Of a DNA stretch of 64,000 nt, positions 45,760-56,999 are shown piece by piece. Location: positions 1,828,003 to 1,892,002 of the forward strand of contig MU001670.1 of NCBI GenBank assembly GCA_010093515.1. The letters run 5' to 3'. The stretch comes from Lineolata rhizophorae (taxonomy: Eukaryota; Ascomycota; Dothideomycetes; Lineolatales; Lineolataceae). Under the pieces are notes generated by a model, which saw nothing but the letters and a program-made list of their open reading frames with translations, ran no database searches and was not told the DNA's origin. How positions within the stretch are numbered: the stretch's first letter is position 1; the number at the start of each line of letters is the position of its first letter. Both the position numbers and the translations under genes were made by a program.

Positions 45760-46024
45760 GAGCCGGGTGGCTCAATGTAACAATGTCTTGTGCCTTTAAA
45801 AGCAAATACTCCCAGGCCTTAGTGTTTTTGTATGTTTTCAAAAGATACTTCAAAACACATAAGGATATATCTCAATTTTTCAAGGGAACTTTGACGTGCA
45901 CACTAGGCGTTTCATGTCCATGGTCTGCTAAAATTAGACCTGCGATACCACTCCAAGGTTCGCTTTCAAGTATCTACGCATCTAATTGTACATAGTCTAC
46001 ACCCGATAGACGTAAAAATATTTA
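45760..46024. other. Convergent 3' ends of LYS4 and the CYC2-like gene
   Basis: 265 bp AT-rich spacer holding both 3' UTRs. It contains a perfect UGUACAUA on the LYS4 strand. Confidence 0.5.
45987..45994 (+). promoter_or_regulatory. PUF element UGUACAUA in the presumed LYS4 3' UTR
   Basis: Exact match to UGUANAUA, about 228 nt after the LYS4 stop. In yeast this element marks mRNAs of mitochondrial proteins for Puf3. LYS4 encodes a mitochondrial enzyme, so the position fits. Whether it lies within the transcript is not known. Confidence 0.4.
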
Positions 46025-47158
46025 TTACAGCTTCCAAACTTGCCACTCGTTTATGTTCAGTTCAGACAAGACACCTTCTATCGGGCCTTGTTGCTCCCCA
46101 CCGTGGGCCCATAACTTACGTCCAGCCCAATAAGCAATGAATCCTTCTGGACCTGAAACCAACAACAGCTTTTTACCCTGACTTCTTTCTGTCGTACATT
46201 TGGTAGAAGCATTCAGGCATTGTCTCACCACCGAAGGGGTTATGTAACTACCCTCCTCGTCAACAAAATAGTCCACCAGCAACGCACCTTCATCGCCACC
46301 GCGATTCCAGCCTGTTTTCAATGCCTCCAACTCAGCGACAATCGTGCCCCGCGGCGAGCCATTTCTAGTCTCCCTTTGCTCAACCCCGGCACCCTGCCCA
46401 CAATTCCGCCGGCTCCAAGGCCACCATCCTCTTCTGCCGGGGGTTTGTAAAATGCTATCGCTGACTCCGCCGGCACAATCCTCTCTCCTTCTATTTGCCC
46501 AAAGAATACGCACATTCGATCTTGTCTTTCCTTCAACTTGTCGTCGGCGGAGCATATCAGCAACTTGGAGCGCTGGGGAAATGCCGGTGCCTGCAGCTAA
46601 GAATATAACAGAATCAACTTCTTGTGGAAGGTAAAATTCCACGAAAGGACCGCGAACGTCGACAGGGGAACAAAGTGGCAGCATATGGAGATAATGCGAG
46701 AGCTCTCCGGACGGATAATGGCGTAGGAGGAGCCTGATAAATTGAGCATCGGCGTTCTTGTCTAATTCAGCCTTCGCAATAGGAACTTCGGGTGTGGAAC
46801 ACGTTGTTAGATTGACTTCATTAGACCCATTGGCGGTAGAGGCGGTCGGTAAAGGCGTGTAAGAGCGTGCAACCTGAAGCTGAGGTTGCCTTATCTGCAC
46901 GCTCCAAACCGCATCTTTGATTCGAGCTTGTAATGATTCTCGTCCGAAGGAACCGTCTGGAGCCCGCAATGTAAGGATGCTACTCGTGGCCGATACGGGC
47001 TCTCTCGATTGAAGAGTATACGCGGTGAAGGTGTGCGGATTCGGATACGAAGTCTCGACTGGCTCGCCGTAGCGAAAAGCGGCGCCAATTGCTACGCTGG
47101 CGCAGAAGACCAAAAGCGGACCTCGTGAGCGGCGCAGAACTGGTCGCAGTTTGGACAT
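46025..47158 (-). CDS. CYC2: CYC2-like mitochondrial FAD/NAD(P)H-dependent oxidoreductase
   Basis: Single-exon gene, 377 aa. The N-terminus MSKLRPVLRRSRGPLLVFCASVA carries basic residues and one membrane anchor, typical of inner-membrane insertion. The rest is a ferredoxin-NADP reductase-type module: an FAD-binding barrel with RLLLRHYPSGELSHYL, the nucleotide-binding motif VIFLAAGTGISPALQV, and the C-terminal KLLLVSGPEGFIAYWAG. In yeast Cyc2 is a mitochondrial flavoprotein that reduces haem for its attachment to cytochrome c. Other cytochrome b5 reductase-like enzymes share the fold, so the exact orthology is probable and not certain. A Gly/Arg/Trp-rich insertion (GRRGWWPWSRRN) sits in the NAD domain. 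Confidence 0.78.
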   Translation of the reverse strand: MSKLRPVLRRSRGPLLVFCASVAIGAAFRYGEPVETSYPNPHTFTAYTLQSREPVSATSSILTLRAPDGSFGRESLQARIKDAVWSVQIRQPQLQVARSYTPLPTASTANGSNEVNLTTCSTPEVPIAKAELDKNADAQFIRLLLRHYPSGELSHYLHMLPLCSPVDVRGPFVEFYLPQEVDSVIFLAAGTGISPALQVADMLRRRQVEGKTRSNVRILWANRRREDCAGGVSDSILQTPGRRGWWPWSRRNCGQGAGVEQRETRNGSPRGTIVAELEALKTGWNRGGDEGALLVDYFVDEEGSYITPSVVRQCLNASTKCTTERSQGKKLLLVSGPEGFIAYWAGRKLWAHGGEQQGPIEGVLSELNINEWQVWKL

Positions 47159-47714
47159 TGGATCGAAAGTCCAACGGCCCGCGGCGTCACCATATATGTG
47201 CGAACAAATACTTCATAAGACAAGGCATTTCTAAAGTAGGGTGCCTAGATAACGGATCTCACGGCCATTGAAGCAAATGCAGGCCCAATTTGAAGCAGGA
47301 TGTGTAAAACCGAGGGATGGTGTCCATCCAAAACTTCGGAAGTAGCGTCGTAATTTATTGGTAATAAACATCTAGTTAGCTGTAACGTATCACATCAATG
47401 GCTTACGTTCTAGGTCGTGACGTTCTACGGCATAGCGTAGTATTCGCTTAGAAGTTGGGATCAACACAAACTAACAGACCAGATATTATTGCTTAGATTC
47501 AGCTTTAGTTTAATATAGGAAATTCGAACACTTCGGTAGACTTCTAACTACAAATATTATGCGCACATGCATGACGGCGGCCACGAAGGGTTTAGCATTC
47601 ACCGAGGTGAATCTACACGAGGGGATTTAGACGATATACGTCTAGATCACAACAAGCATTGCTCTACATTCTATCTACACTCCAAGAACTTCAGGGCCTA
47701 GGTGAACAATTGCC
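47159..47714. other. Intergenic between CYC2-like and AIM32 genes
   Basis: 556 bp, AT-rich. It contains the promoter of the CYC2-like gene and the 3' UTR of AIM32, both on the minus strand. One perfect PUF element is listed separately. Confidence 0.5.
47672..47679 (-). promoter_or_regulatory. PUF element UGUAGAUA in the presumed AIM32 3' UTR
   Basis: Exact UGUANAUA on the minus strand (TATCTACA on plus), only about 36 nt after the AIM32 stop codon, so very probably within the mRNA. AIM32 is a mitochondrial protein. Confidence 0.45.
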
Positions 47715-48788
47715 TTACGGAACATCCTTTACAATACGACCAGAGCCGTCCAGCGCTCCTCGGAAATGTTCCTTGACAATTATACCAGACCTGAAGGAAT
47801 GTATTAATCCTTCAACATGCTCAGGACAAACTCGGCCGTACCATATCGACCAGCCGGCTAGAGGATTCCATTTCCAAGTGCGTGGAACGTAGATGATGAC
47901 ATTCCCCGCAAATTTGTGGCCGCCAATGTGACTGATCATACCTACCCTTGCCTTGGCGCGGCTATGAGACGCTGCAAGAGACGGCTGTTGCTTGGCGCTC
48001 TGCAGGTCGAACTGTGACTTTACTAGATTGCGTTGAAACGCCTCAGCAAGAATTGGACCAAGGATACCACAACGCATGTCACGTCCACCGTGACTGCAAA
48101 TGAGTATTACGACCTCATCCACAAGGACGGCACCGTTAGGACTAGGCACGTGCCGGCCAACATCCATCTCCAAGGAATATCTGTCGCTAGAAGAACCAGA
48201 ATTGATTGGCGAACCAGGCAGGAGATAGTCCTTCGCAAATTCCTCCGCAGAGACTAAATCCGTAGAAATTGCGGGTATATACTTGAAGTTGGGGAAAACG
48301 AAGGCTGAAATGGAACTATTCACTTCCTGCGATGTTTCTGGGATGAATGACGATGCCGACACGATAATTTGATGGTAAGGCTAAACAAGTCTCAAACAAA
48401 TGGTTAGCAGGTTTGGATGCGTGTGGCAGGCAAGTGCTCCGGTGGGTGTAGAGGCTAAGTCTGAGGATGTACGAACGTTATGAAATTTTCCTCCTCGGCT
48501 GATCAATCTTTTAAGTGCCCTCACGAATGCAAGATTTTCCTCATCTTCTATTCTGCTGGTCCAGTCTTTCTTCCCGGTGGCGATTACGACATGGCGGTCA
48601 TATGCGGCCATGGTGCCTGCCAATGGACTCTTATAGTCGATATCAAGCCCTTCGGGTATGCTCTGGTATTCGGAACATGGCGCAGGGCAAGACCCGAAAC
48701 AAACTCCATCCGAAAGGCTACGCGAAAAGGCGCGAAGAAAAGTAACCCGGCGGACCGGGGATCTCCACAGAGATGCGAGCCTTGACAT
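47715..48788 (-). CDS. AIM32: AIM32-like thioredoxin-fold [2Fe-2S] protein, mitochondrial
   Basis: Member of the sucrase/ferredoxin-like family; yeast Aim32 is a dual matrix/intermembrane-space redox protein. 325 aa. Exons on the minus strand are 48788-48477 and 48380-47715; the intron has an uncommon GTTCGT donor, a TGCTAAC branch site and a TTTAG acceptor. It removes a stretch that would stop the protein after FHN and joins it to PYHQIIVSASSF. The start MSRLASLWRSPVRRVTFLRAF is a presequence. Motifs are CPAPC in the N-half and GGRDMRCGILGP plus SHIGGHKFAGNVIIY in the C-half; the Cys and His residues are likely cluster ligands. Divergent from the MTQ1-like gene. Confidence 0.88.
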
Positions 48789-49121
48789 GAAGATGGTGGA
48801 TTAAATAAAAGTTGTGCCCACAAGACGCGGGGCTAGCCGCAACAGCGAAATCAGGGGACCGGGAGTCAGACAGTGCGAAGGGAGTACACGAGGGGTTTGT
48901 AAACCTCTGTGAAGTCAATCACGGGCACAGGAGGAAACTGTAAATAGGGTCTTACTGAAGGGACTCGGACTGGTAAGGCGCGGATCGCGGAGTTCGGCGC
49001 ATCCGGAAGCCGAACTCGGGGTCCTAAGCCGCGGCTTCGTCCTATCGCATAGCTACGAAGTATATACCTACTCTGCTCTCTCCTCGCCAAGTTATCTTCT
49101 GGTGATCGTCCACGCCTGCGC
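48789..49121. promoter_or_regulatory. Bidirectional promoter AIM32/MTQ1
   Basis: 333 bp between divergent start codons of two mitochondrial-protein genes. A TGTAAATA on the plus strand at about 48939 lies upstream of MTQ1 and is not in a 3' UTR, so I give it no weight as a PUF site. Confidence 0.4.
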
Positions 49122-50344
49122 ATGCCGCGTCTTACTCCTTCCTTTCTTCGCCGGGCTGAAAAAATCAACCCGCTTTTGCCACTACTGCTTCGCGCATGTA
49201 GAGACCTTCGATCGGCTCAAAACGAGCTTAGATGGCTGACCGAATACGCCCGTGGATGTAATTCAGGTGCTCATCCGCGATGGAAGCCCCTCCTCTTAGA
49301 TCTGTGCAAGCATCGATCGCAAGGTGTTCCACTACAGTACCTGCTGGGTTCGGAGTATTTTGGAGAACTGGAGATTCGTTGCGGCCCAGGGGTGCTTATT
49401 CCAAGGCAAAGGCCCTTCCAATACGATTGTTTGCTTCAATAAAAGAAAGAAAAGAGCAAAGGGGAACTAACGCACGCTATACCAGGCAAGAAACCGCTTC
49501 GTCGGTATCGTATTTAGCCAGTCGCCTACGCCAAGGCGATTTTGGTGACCTAAATCTAAATAGACTACGAGTCATCGACGTGTGCACCGGAACTGGTTGT
49601 ATTCCATTGCTACTTCACCGTCTACTCTCGCGGTGTTGCCATGACTCTTCCAGCCTTCGGCTGTTAGGGGTGGACGTATCGCCAATAGCGTTGCACTATG
49701 CTACTCTTAATCGACAGCTACTGCTAGATTCCTTGCTGGACGAATCGAGGACAATGGCCCCTTTGCGCTTGGATGGAATTATCTCCTCGCTGCTATCGAT
49801 GTCGTTCATCCAAGCAGATGTCCTTCCATCTTCTGTCCAATCGCAACGATCCACGATCCCGCAACTGCTACCTGCTCTTCGACACTTGGGGGAGCCGTCT
49901 TGGGATGTGTTGATTTCGAACCCACCCTATATATCTTCTCGAGCTTTTGCGACCACAACTTCACGTTCCGTTAGAAAGTTTGAACCACGAGTTGCTCTTG
50001 TTCCGTCCACTACGAATACTTGTTTTCGCTCTAAACCAGAACTGCGAGAGTATCTCCATCACGTGAACCAAGGCGTGGCAAAGCTAGAAGAGGGAGATCT
50101 TTTCTACCCTAGACTACTAGATCTAGCTGATGAAATGTCGGTCAAAGTTTGCCTTTTTGAAGTGGCTGATCTCTCCCAGGCGTCAAGGGTGTCGCTTCTA
50201 ATACGAAGTCGAGAAAAGTGGAAGAGTGTGGAAATGTGGCGGGATGAGCCAACATTACCACCAGATGGTGATGGACAGGAACCCAAAGGGTCATTTAGGG
50301 TGCTTGGCAGAGGTTGCGGACGATCTGTGGTGTGCTGGAGATGA
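49122..50344 (+). CDS. MTQ1: Mitochondrial peptide-release-factor glutamine methyltransferase (HemK/PrmC, MTQ1)
   Basis: SAM-dependent methylation of the GGQ glutamine of the mitochondrial release factor; 380 aa. Exons are 49122-49405 and 49486-50344. The intron uses a GC donor (CCAAG|GCAAAG): only this join restores GVLIPRQETA, the conserved motif before the SAM domain. The N-domain has PLQYLLGSEYFGELEIRCGPG. Motif I is VIDVCTGTGCIPLLL, the acidic SAM contact is GVDVSPIAL, and the catalytic motif is SNPPYISSRAF. Assignment to MTQ1 and not cytosolic MTQ2 rests on the HemK-type N-domain. Confidence 0.9.
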
Positions 50345-50658
50345 GGCAGCCTTCTGTAGCATTCATTTAAGCTGGACTCTTAATTGGCCAGTAATGAGAT
50401 GAAATTAGTGCTCGACAAGACCTTCTAGAGTTTAATAACGTCCATCATATTTATTTCTCTCTGATAGATGCATAAATCTAGTGGGATCGAATTTAAGCCG
50501 CTAAAATACAGGTTTATATACATCTCCCTATACCCCATCAACTATCCTCTACGCAACTCTCTCATGCCCCTCGGGCTCACATATACAATGTGTACCGGGT
50601 TCGCCACGACATCGATAATGTACATGCTCACCACATTCCCTATGCTGCTCCCGCGTCG
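50345..50658. other. Convergent 3' ends of MTQ1 and NAM2
   Basis: 314 bp, AT-rich, between two stop codons. Contains a perfect PUF element on the NAM2 strand. Confidence 0.5.
50515..50522 (-). promoter_or_regulatory. PUF element UGUAUAUA in the presumed NAM2 3' UTR
   Basis: Exact UGUANAUA on the minus strand (TATATACA on plus), about 137 nt after the NAM2 stop. The sequence is also TATA-like, so chance in AT-rich DNA is more likely than for the other two sites. Confidence 0.35.
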
Positions 50659-53600
50659 CTAACGTACAGTAGGCTTCGCAGTGACAAAATTTACAGTTTT
50701 GCCGCCCTTGGCTACGACAACTTTCTTCACTAAGCCAAACTTTTGAAGTCCCTTAGGCCCAAAATACTCCTTTGCTTCGTCTGTTTCCATGATCTGCTGT
50801 GTTGCCCATTGAATTAAGTCTACGGTGGATTCATTTTGGTTCAGATGACTTGGTGGGAATGGAATTCGAGCAACAAATCGAAGCTTTCCGTTTTGCTGAA
50901 CAGCGCAGATGTGGGTTCGAGAGGACAATTTCGATATAACACGTTCGTCTTCCCGAGGGAAGGAAGGCTTGATGCGTGACGTCGGTAAGCTGAAAATCCC
51001 GGTTGTCCTTGGCATTGGGTCGTCAAGATTCCGCGTTCTGGAAACACTGAAAACGGGTTGAGATTGTTGTGGGTTGCCAGTAGGTTTTGGCAAAAAAAGG
51101 TACTCCCAACATTCCTCTGCTAATGCGGGCACCGTAGGCCCCATTAGGCGGAGCAGTATTGTTGTTGATGCAAAGTATATGTGAGTGCGTACCGCCTTCT
51201 CGCCGAGTGCATCCCTAGTCTTGCCCGGGGATAGACTGGATATCTTAGCCGCGGATATGGCGTTCGTGAGCTTTATGAGATCCGAAACGAGAGTATTTAA
51301 GGAATACGTGTTTTCTAGCGCGTCGGTGACCGCCTTGATTGTGCTTTGTGCACTAAGCCATAAATCCGCCTCTGCATCCGTGAAGCCATCGACTTCGTAT
51401 TTGGAAATTGAGTGTTCAATGTCTAATACCTGCTCAGGAGCAGGTTCAAGTTCGTCGTTCCACATGGAGTTGCGAGCATTGTCGACAATCTTCCAGACCT
51501 TGCCAAACCATCTGTGCATTCCGACAATACGGCCTTCGTCCCATTCAAGTATTTCAGTGACGGGTGCCTGGAATAAAATATGAGCACGCGTGGCATCCGC
51601 ACCATATTTTTCGATACATTTAGTTGGATCAACGCCATTGTACTTGCTCTTGCTCATCTTTTCAAAGCTGACGTTTGGGGTCTCGCCTGTGGACTTGATT
51701 CGCGGGTTGTTAGGGTCCGTCAAATCGACCTCGTCAGGCCGGAAGAAACGGCCGGTAGAAGGATCGGAAAAGGTCCGCCCGTGAACCATACCTTGTGAGA
51801 TGAGTTTCACAAAGGGTTCACCGACAGGCTTAATGTCGCGTCCAGCCGGCCAAATGTTGGACGTCGCCATAAACCTTGATATGAAACGAGCGTAGAGCAA
51901 GTGCAGGATGGCGTGCTCTACACCACCAATATAGACGTCTACGGGCATAGTCGAGTCCGCCCTGTCTGGGGAAACCGGTTCAAGGGTGTTGTGTGGGTCC
52001 GCAAACCTGAACATATACCATGATGAACACATAAAAGTGTCCATAGTGTCGGTCTCACGTTTCGCCGGATTATGGCATTGGGGACATGGGACGTTCACCC
52101 AGTCCGAAATTTCGCCAAGTGGATTACCTTTTTTTTCCCGCAGCTGGTCCGGCTTCAGTTCAGGTAGCTTGACTGGGAGTTGGTCCGAAGGAACTAGAAC
52201 TGGCCCGCACGAATTGCAGTGAATGATGGGGATTGGTGTACCCCAGTATCTCTGCCTGCTTATAAGCCAATCGCGCAATCGAAATTGATCCTTCGGTTTC
52301 GCAGGGTAATCGCTCTTTGACAATGCATGGCATATCTCCTCAGCTGCCTTATCGGATTGGAGCCCTCTGAATCTTCTTGGCACAGCGCCAGTCAAGTAGC
52401 CTTTGAATAGAAATGGTGTAGTCTGGTCGCACCGGTAGTATACAGGTGCGCTTGCAGCAGCCTCTAGTGTAGGGGCTATTGTGTTCAAAACTGGAGCCCC
52501 TTCGCCCATATGCCTACGCCAAAAGGCATAATCGCGGCTGTTGTGAGCCGGAACTCCCATCACAGCGCCTTCGGCGTAATCGGATAACACATAAGGCGCC
52601 GCATAAACTGGAATAGCATTCCGGACTGACGGGTCCGTTTTAGTTGCGTCCATGTCCTTGAGAGGAGCTTCGGCCCAGACACCAGGGAGGCAGAATCCGG
52701 CCGTTGACTCTGGGGGAGAGTGAGAGTTGTCGTTGATGAAGCTCCTTAGCTCCACATTTGCCTTTGCTAGATTCTGGACCAATGGGTGCTTAAGAGAGAG
52801 AGCCAAGAACTGCGCTGCAAACAGAGTATCCAGCCTAGTTGTGAACACTTGGACTGTACTACGTGATTCTTGTAGGTGTCCATGACGTATGCTTGAAACA
52901 ATTTGGAAAGTTATCTCGTGACCTTTGGACTTTCCGAGCCAGTTCCGCTGCATGGAGGTGACCCGCTCAGGCCAGCGACCATTCTTCGCAAGTTGACCCA
53001 AACCCTGTAAAAGCGACTCCTGGTCGTGGGTTATTTTGAGAAACCATTGCTTGAGACGCCTCTTTTCCACTACAGCGCCAGATCTCCAAGACCGGCCTTC
53101 AGCATCGACCTGTTTGGCGTCAATGTTTATCCTATTGCGATTTTCAAAATGGATAGATTACCTGCTCATTAGCGAGGACGGTGTTATCTACAGGGTCGAA
53201 GTTTACAACTGCGGTCCCTTGATAGGCGAGGCCAGCTCGAAATAGAGCGGAGAAGATGTTTTGCGTATGCCTGTAAAAAGAAGAGTCACAAGTCATGAAT
53301 TCCTTCATGTAGCCACGGATTAGTCTGGCGATTCCGCAAATACTGTATTCTGCGTCGGCTATGTGCGACTCGGAGCAACGCAAACGGCCGATGTGGAATC
53401 ATCAGCTTACCCGAGACCAATCCCAACTGCCTCCCATCAACTTTAGCTGTTTGCGCATCTTGTCTATGTTCTCGCGAGTCCACTCGGCAGGGTCAACGCC
53501 ATGCTCAATGGCCGCGTTCTCCGCGGGCAGACCGAAAGCATCCCAGGCCATGGGGTGGATCACTTGGTAGCCTTGCAATCGAGCATATCTGGCGAGCACA

Positions 53601-53881
53601 TCGGCAATGGCATAGACGCGGAGGTGTCCGAGATGTAGTGAACCCGACGGGTAAGGGAACATTGGCAAGATGAAACGCTTCGGTAAGGTCGGATCGATTT
53701 CAACCGGGTTCGGGTTCGCTGCGCGCGAGGCTGCATCGGCATCGGCCCAGCGTTTTTGCCATTTAGCGTCGATGCGCTGGAAGTCAAGTCGAGTCGGCGC
53801 AGATGAGGCCTGCCGGCTCAAAGGCCGCGGCCGCTGAAGGCGAGGCCATTGCCGCACCGCGCCGAGGCGGGCGGCTATCAT
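50659..53881 (-). CDS. NAM2: Leucyl-tRNA synthetase, mitochondrial
   Basis: Charges mitochondrial tRNA-Leu; the yeast homologue also helps splice group I introns. 1020 aa. Exons on the minus strand are 53881-53411, 53302-53162 and 53109-50659. Exon 1 carries a presequence, the class I HIGH motif as [11 protein letters not shown] and GSWDWSR. Exon 2 gives [14 protein letters not shown] and [14 protein letters not shown], and exon 3 starts [14 protein letters not shown]. The CP1 editing domain includes [12 protein letters not shown] and [16 protein letters not shown]; the KMSKS loop is [13 protein letters not shown]. The anticodon-binding helices and a C-terminal extension follow. All joins restore conserved blocks. 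Confidence 0.96.
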
Positions 53882-54320
53882 CGCCCGCTATAGTGCAGCA
53901 GAAGCGACTCGCCACACAGAGGGGGTGTTGCGAAGGCTAAGAAGTAAAGACGTTCATACTCTTCACTAGGGAGGTATGTATGCAGTCGGACGTGGGCAGA
54001 CTACAACGTTGCCGATGGGCCCGAGCTTCCGCGTCGACACGTGAGAGACCGGTCGGCCTCGGCTTTGGTCCCCAAGTCTCCCGAACAAGTAGCTTTGACG
54101 AGGCGCACTAAGCCAAAGGCGTACTCATGGCAGTGTTCTTGCTGCCCCAAGCGTTCTGCAGGATCGACCACTGGCGACGTGAAGCCCCATCTTCCTGCCG
54201 CATCCCCATCGTCGCCCTCTCCCCCCCGACTCGCAAAGGCGTCTGCTCGCCGCTCATCATGGCTGTATCATGTCGTTTTGACAACCGATAGTTCACGAGC
54301 GCGATTCCTGACTCCTCACC
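53882..54320. promoter_or_regulatory. Shared upstream region of NAM2 and the permease gene
   Basis: 439 bp between divergent start codons. The last 250 bp before the permease start are C/T-rich in leader style. An overlapping frame from 54041 is not considered coding. Confidence 0.4.
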
Positions 54321-56226
54321 ATGTCGCACCAGGTGGCATATTCAGGCCTCCCACCCGCCCTTCCCCGAGACTCACTCGAACTCGCATCCCTTGCCTCGTC
54401 CTCTCATCCATCGCGGCGCAGTTCGGTCTCTAGTTCAGACTCGGGCACTCCTTCGTCGCGCAAGTTTTCCTTCGACAACCATGACCCGTTATCCGACTCG
54501 AACCCCGCCAGTCGCCCGGACAGACGCACACGCTCTTACTCCGTCTCCTCCGCCTTTGACTTCGCGTCCAATCTCTTCCCTCTCTCGTCCTCAGCTGCAG
54601 GCTACACGGCTCTGGGTGCCCCTGCTTCTGTCTCCCTTGATCCTACGCATGCTCTTAATGGAGGTTCTCTCGAGAAGCACAAGTCTCTGACGTACCTGAA
54701 TGGTCTCTCCCTTGTCGTCGGTCTAATCATCGGATCTGGCATCTTTTCTTCCCCAAGCCAGGTTAACAAGAATGCCGGATCACCGGGGGCATCATTGATC
54801 GTGTGGGCCGTTGCAGGCATCCTCGCCTGGACAGGCGCGGCGAGCTATGCAGAGCTTGGAGGAGCCATTCCTCTAAATGGTGGTGCCCAGGTTTACCTCT
54901 CTAAGATATTTGGCGAATGGGCGGGCTTTCTCTTTACCTGGTGCGCTGTATGCGTCCTAAAGCCAGGTTCCGCCGCAATCATTGCCATAATATTTGGCGA
55001 ATATGTTATGAGAGCCGTGGTTGGGCCGGACGCTATTGAAGTCAACCCGTGGCTTAGCAAAGGTGTCGCAATGGCGGGACTGGTTACGGTAACTTTTCTG
55101 AATTGTGTTTCGACCAAATTAGGCACCCGCTCTGCAGATTTCTTCATGTTTTTGAAATTTGTTGCCCTGATTGGAGTCACGGTGACTGGAATCGTCGTAG
55201 CTGTGACTGGCTTCTCATGGAAAGGGGATGCTAGTGAGGAGTGGAAGTCACACGGATGGTTTGACGACACGAACACGAACATATCTAATTGGGCTGTCGC
55301 ATTGTATGCAGGCCTGTGGGCGTTCGACGGATGGGATAATGTATGTGACATGTTACTTCATCTCCACTCCTAACCATGCTTGGCATTCGGCTGACCTACG
55401 CATCAAGGTCAACTATGTTACGGGAGAGTTCATAAATCCTTCTCGAGATCTTCCGAGGGTTATTCACACTTCACTTCCGATTGTGATTGTTGCGTACCTT
55501 TCGGCCAACGTATCTTATTTCTTGGTCCTTCCACTGGCAACTATCGAGTCGAGCAATACCGTGGCAGTTGCATTTGGAGCTACCGTCTTCGGGCCCGTTG
55601 GGTCTCTCGTGCTTGCGCTTATAGTTTCAGGCTCATGCTTCGGCGCCCTCAATGCTACTACTTTCACTTCTGGGCGTCTCGTCTATGCTGCAGGCAAGGA
55701 GGGTTATCTACCAGAGTTTTTCGGAAGGATCGGTGTCGCCGGCCTGGGCTCAACCAAGATCCATAGCCGATCGTCTCGGCCCGGGTCCGGGCGCCGGTGG
55801 CTTACGCGGTGCATCGCCGACGACGCAGGCGTCTTTTATACTCCCATCAATGCCATGGTCCTCAACGCTCTCCTCACGGCCGCGTACGTTGTCGTCGGGG
55901 AGTTCAAGACGCTCCTCACGTTCTATGGGGTTGCTGGATACACCTTTTACTTCTTCGCCGTGCTCGGGCTCATCGTCCTACGCGTTAAGGAGCCGCAACT
56001 TGAACGGCCGTACAAGACATGGATTACGACACCCATCATATTCTGCTGCGTCAGTTTGTTTTTGCTCTCTCGAGCGGTATTTGCGGAGCCGCTGCAGACG
56101 GTGATTGTTATTGCGTTCATGATTGCCGGTGTGCCAGTGTATAAATGGCGAGTTGCTGGCAGGAATACCAGCAAAGAGACCGAGGGGTCTGGATGGAAAT
56201 TCTGGAGAAGATGGGGTCGGAGATAA
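54321..56226 (+). CDS. Amino-acid permease, LAT/MUP-type (APC superfamily)
   Basis: Plasma-membrane amino-acid transporter of about 612 aa. Exons are 54321-55340 and 55408-56226; the 67 nt intron has GTATGT and AAG ends and separates FDGWDN from VNYVTGEFINPSRDLP, a block continuous in the family. The first 125 residues are Ser/Arg-rich and cytosolic. Helix 1 starts VVGLIIGSGIFSSPSQV, the substrate-binding GSGIF motif. Around 12 helices follow, ending in AFMIAGVPVYKW. The combination resembles yeast Mup1/Mup3 methionine permeases and fungal LATs; the substrate is unknown. A stretch rich in Ser/Arg/Gly (SRSSRPGSGRRWLTR) between helices 8 and 9 looks like a lineage-specific loop. Confidence 0.88.
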
Positions 56227-56999
56227 CAATGTACGTATGGGCCTTCGGTTGACGCACTGCCAGGTACGTCAGACCGTAGGTCGTGGCCGGCAAACGTGAC
56301 GTTAGTTGAATCGAGTCGTACATGGCTTGTAGTTCCCGAGAACCAAATAGCTGTTTCGATCGTCCATTGCTACTGTCGAAGTTCTGCATGGCACCTGTAC
56401 CTCGGTATTCATTGCAAGTTGGCTCTTGGCGGCCCTCCCTCGCCTCGGCTCTTTATCTACTAATACTAGGTACATGAGTAGTAGGTCAACCATTAGTAAC
56501 CACCTACCTGCCTGCCTGCCTGCCTGCCTGCCTGCCCGCCTGCCCGCCCTTATCGACGTAGGCATCTGCTATGTATGTACTGCTCTTATCACCTACATTT
56601 AGCGGGGGTATATAGGCGCGGAAGAAGTGGACGAAATGCCAACGTCTCGCCGAGAAGCGGCCAAGGCGCCGGTGATTGTGGCGCAGCGCTGGCCTAGCGG
56701 CTCGGCTACCAGATGCCGCCCGCTCATTCGCATACCGAGTAAGAAGGCACGCGACACTTCCTCTGGCCCCCCTGGTACTCCGTACCCGTGTGCCTCGTCC
56801 CTGCTGGCACCGCAAGTCTTCTTCCTACCAACCACGCGCTAATCCCGGCGGTGCGTCGCCGCGTGTAGCATCCTCTTGAACCCGATTTCCCGTCATACAT
56901 ACATATGTCCCTCCGCACTCAGCCACCTAAGCAACCCTCTCTTCTATTGCTGCTCCGACTCTTGTGCGCCACCTATGGTCGTCCTCCTTCATTGCCGCA
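56227..56999. other. Intergenic with CCTG microsatellite
   Basis: 773 bp downstream of the permease gene and upstream of the LicD gene. Contains the tetranucleotide repeat listed separately. No gene seen; frames on both strands are overlapping and short. Confidence 0.5.
56507..56548 (+). repeat. (CCTG)n microsatellite
   Basis: Seven consecutive CCTG units followed by CCCG, CCTG and CCCG variants. Likely length-polymorphic by slippage. Confidence 0.95.

Noticed and set aside
48939-48946. UGUAAAUA upstream of MTQ1
   Set aside because: It lies in a promoter/leader between divergent genes and not in a 3' UTR.
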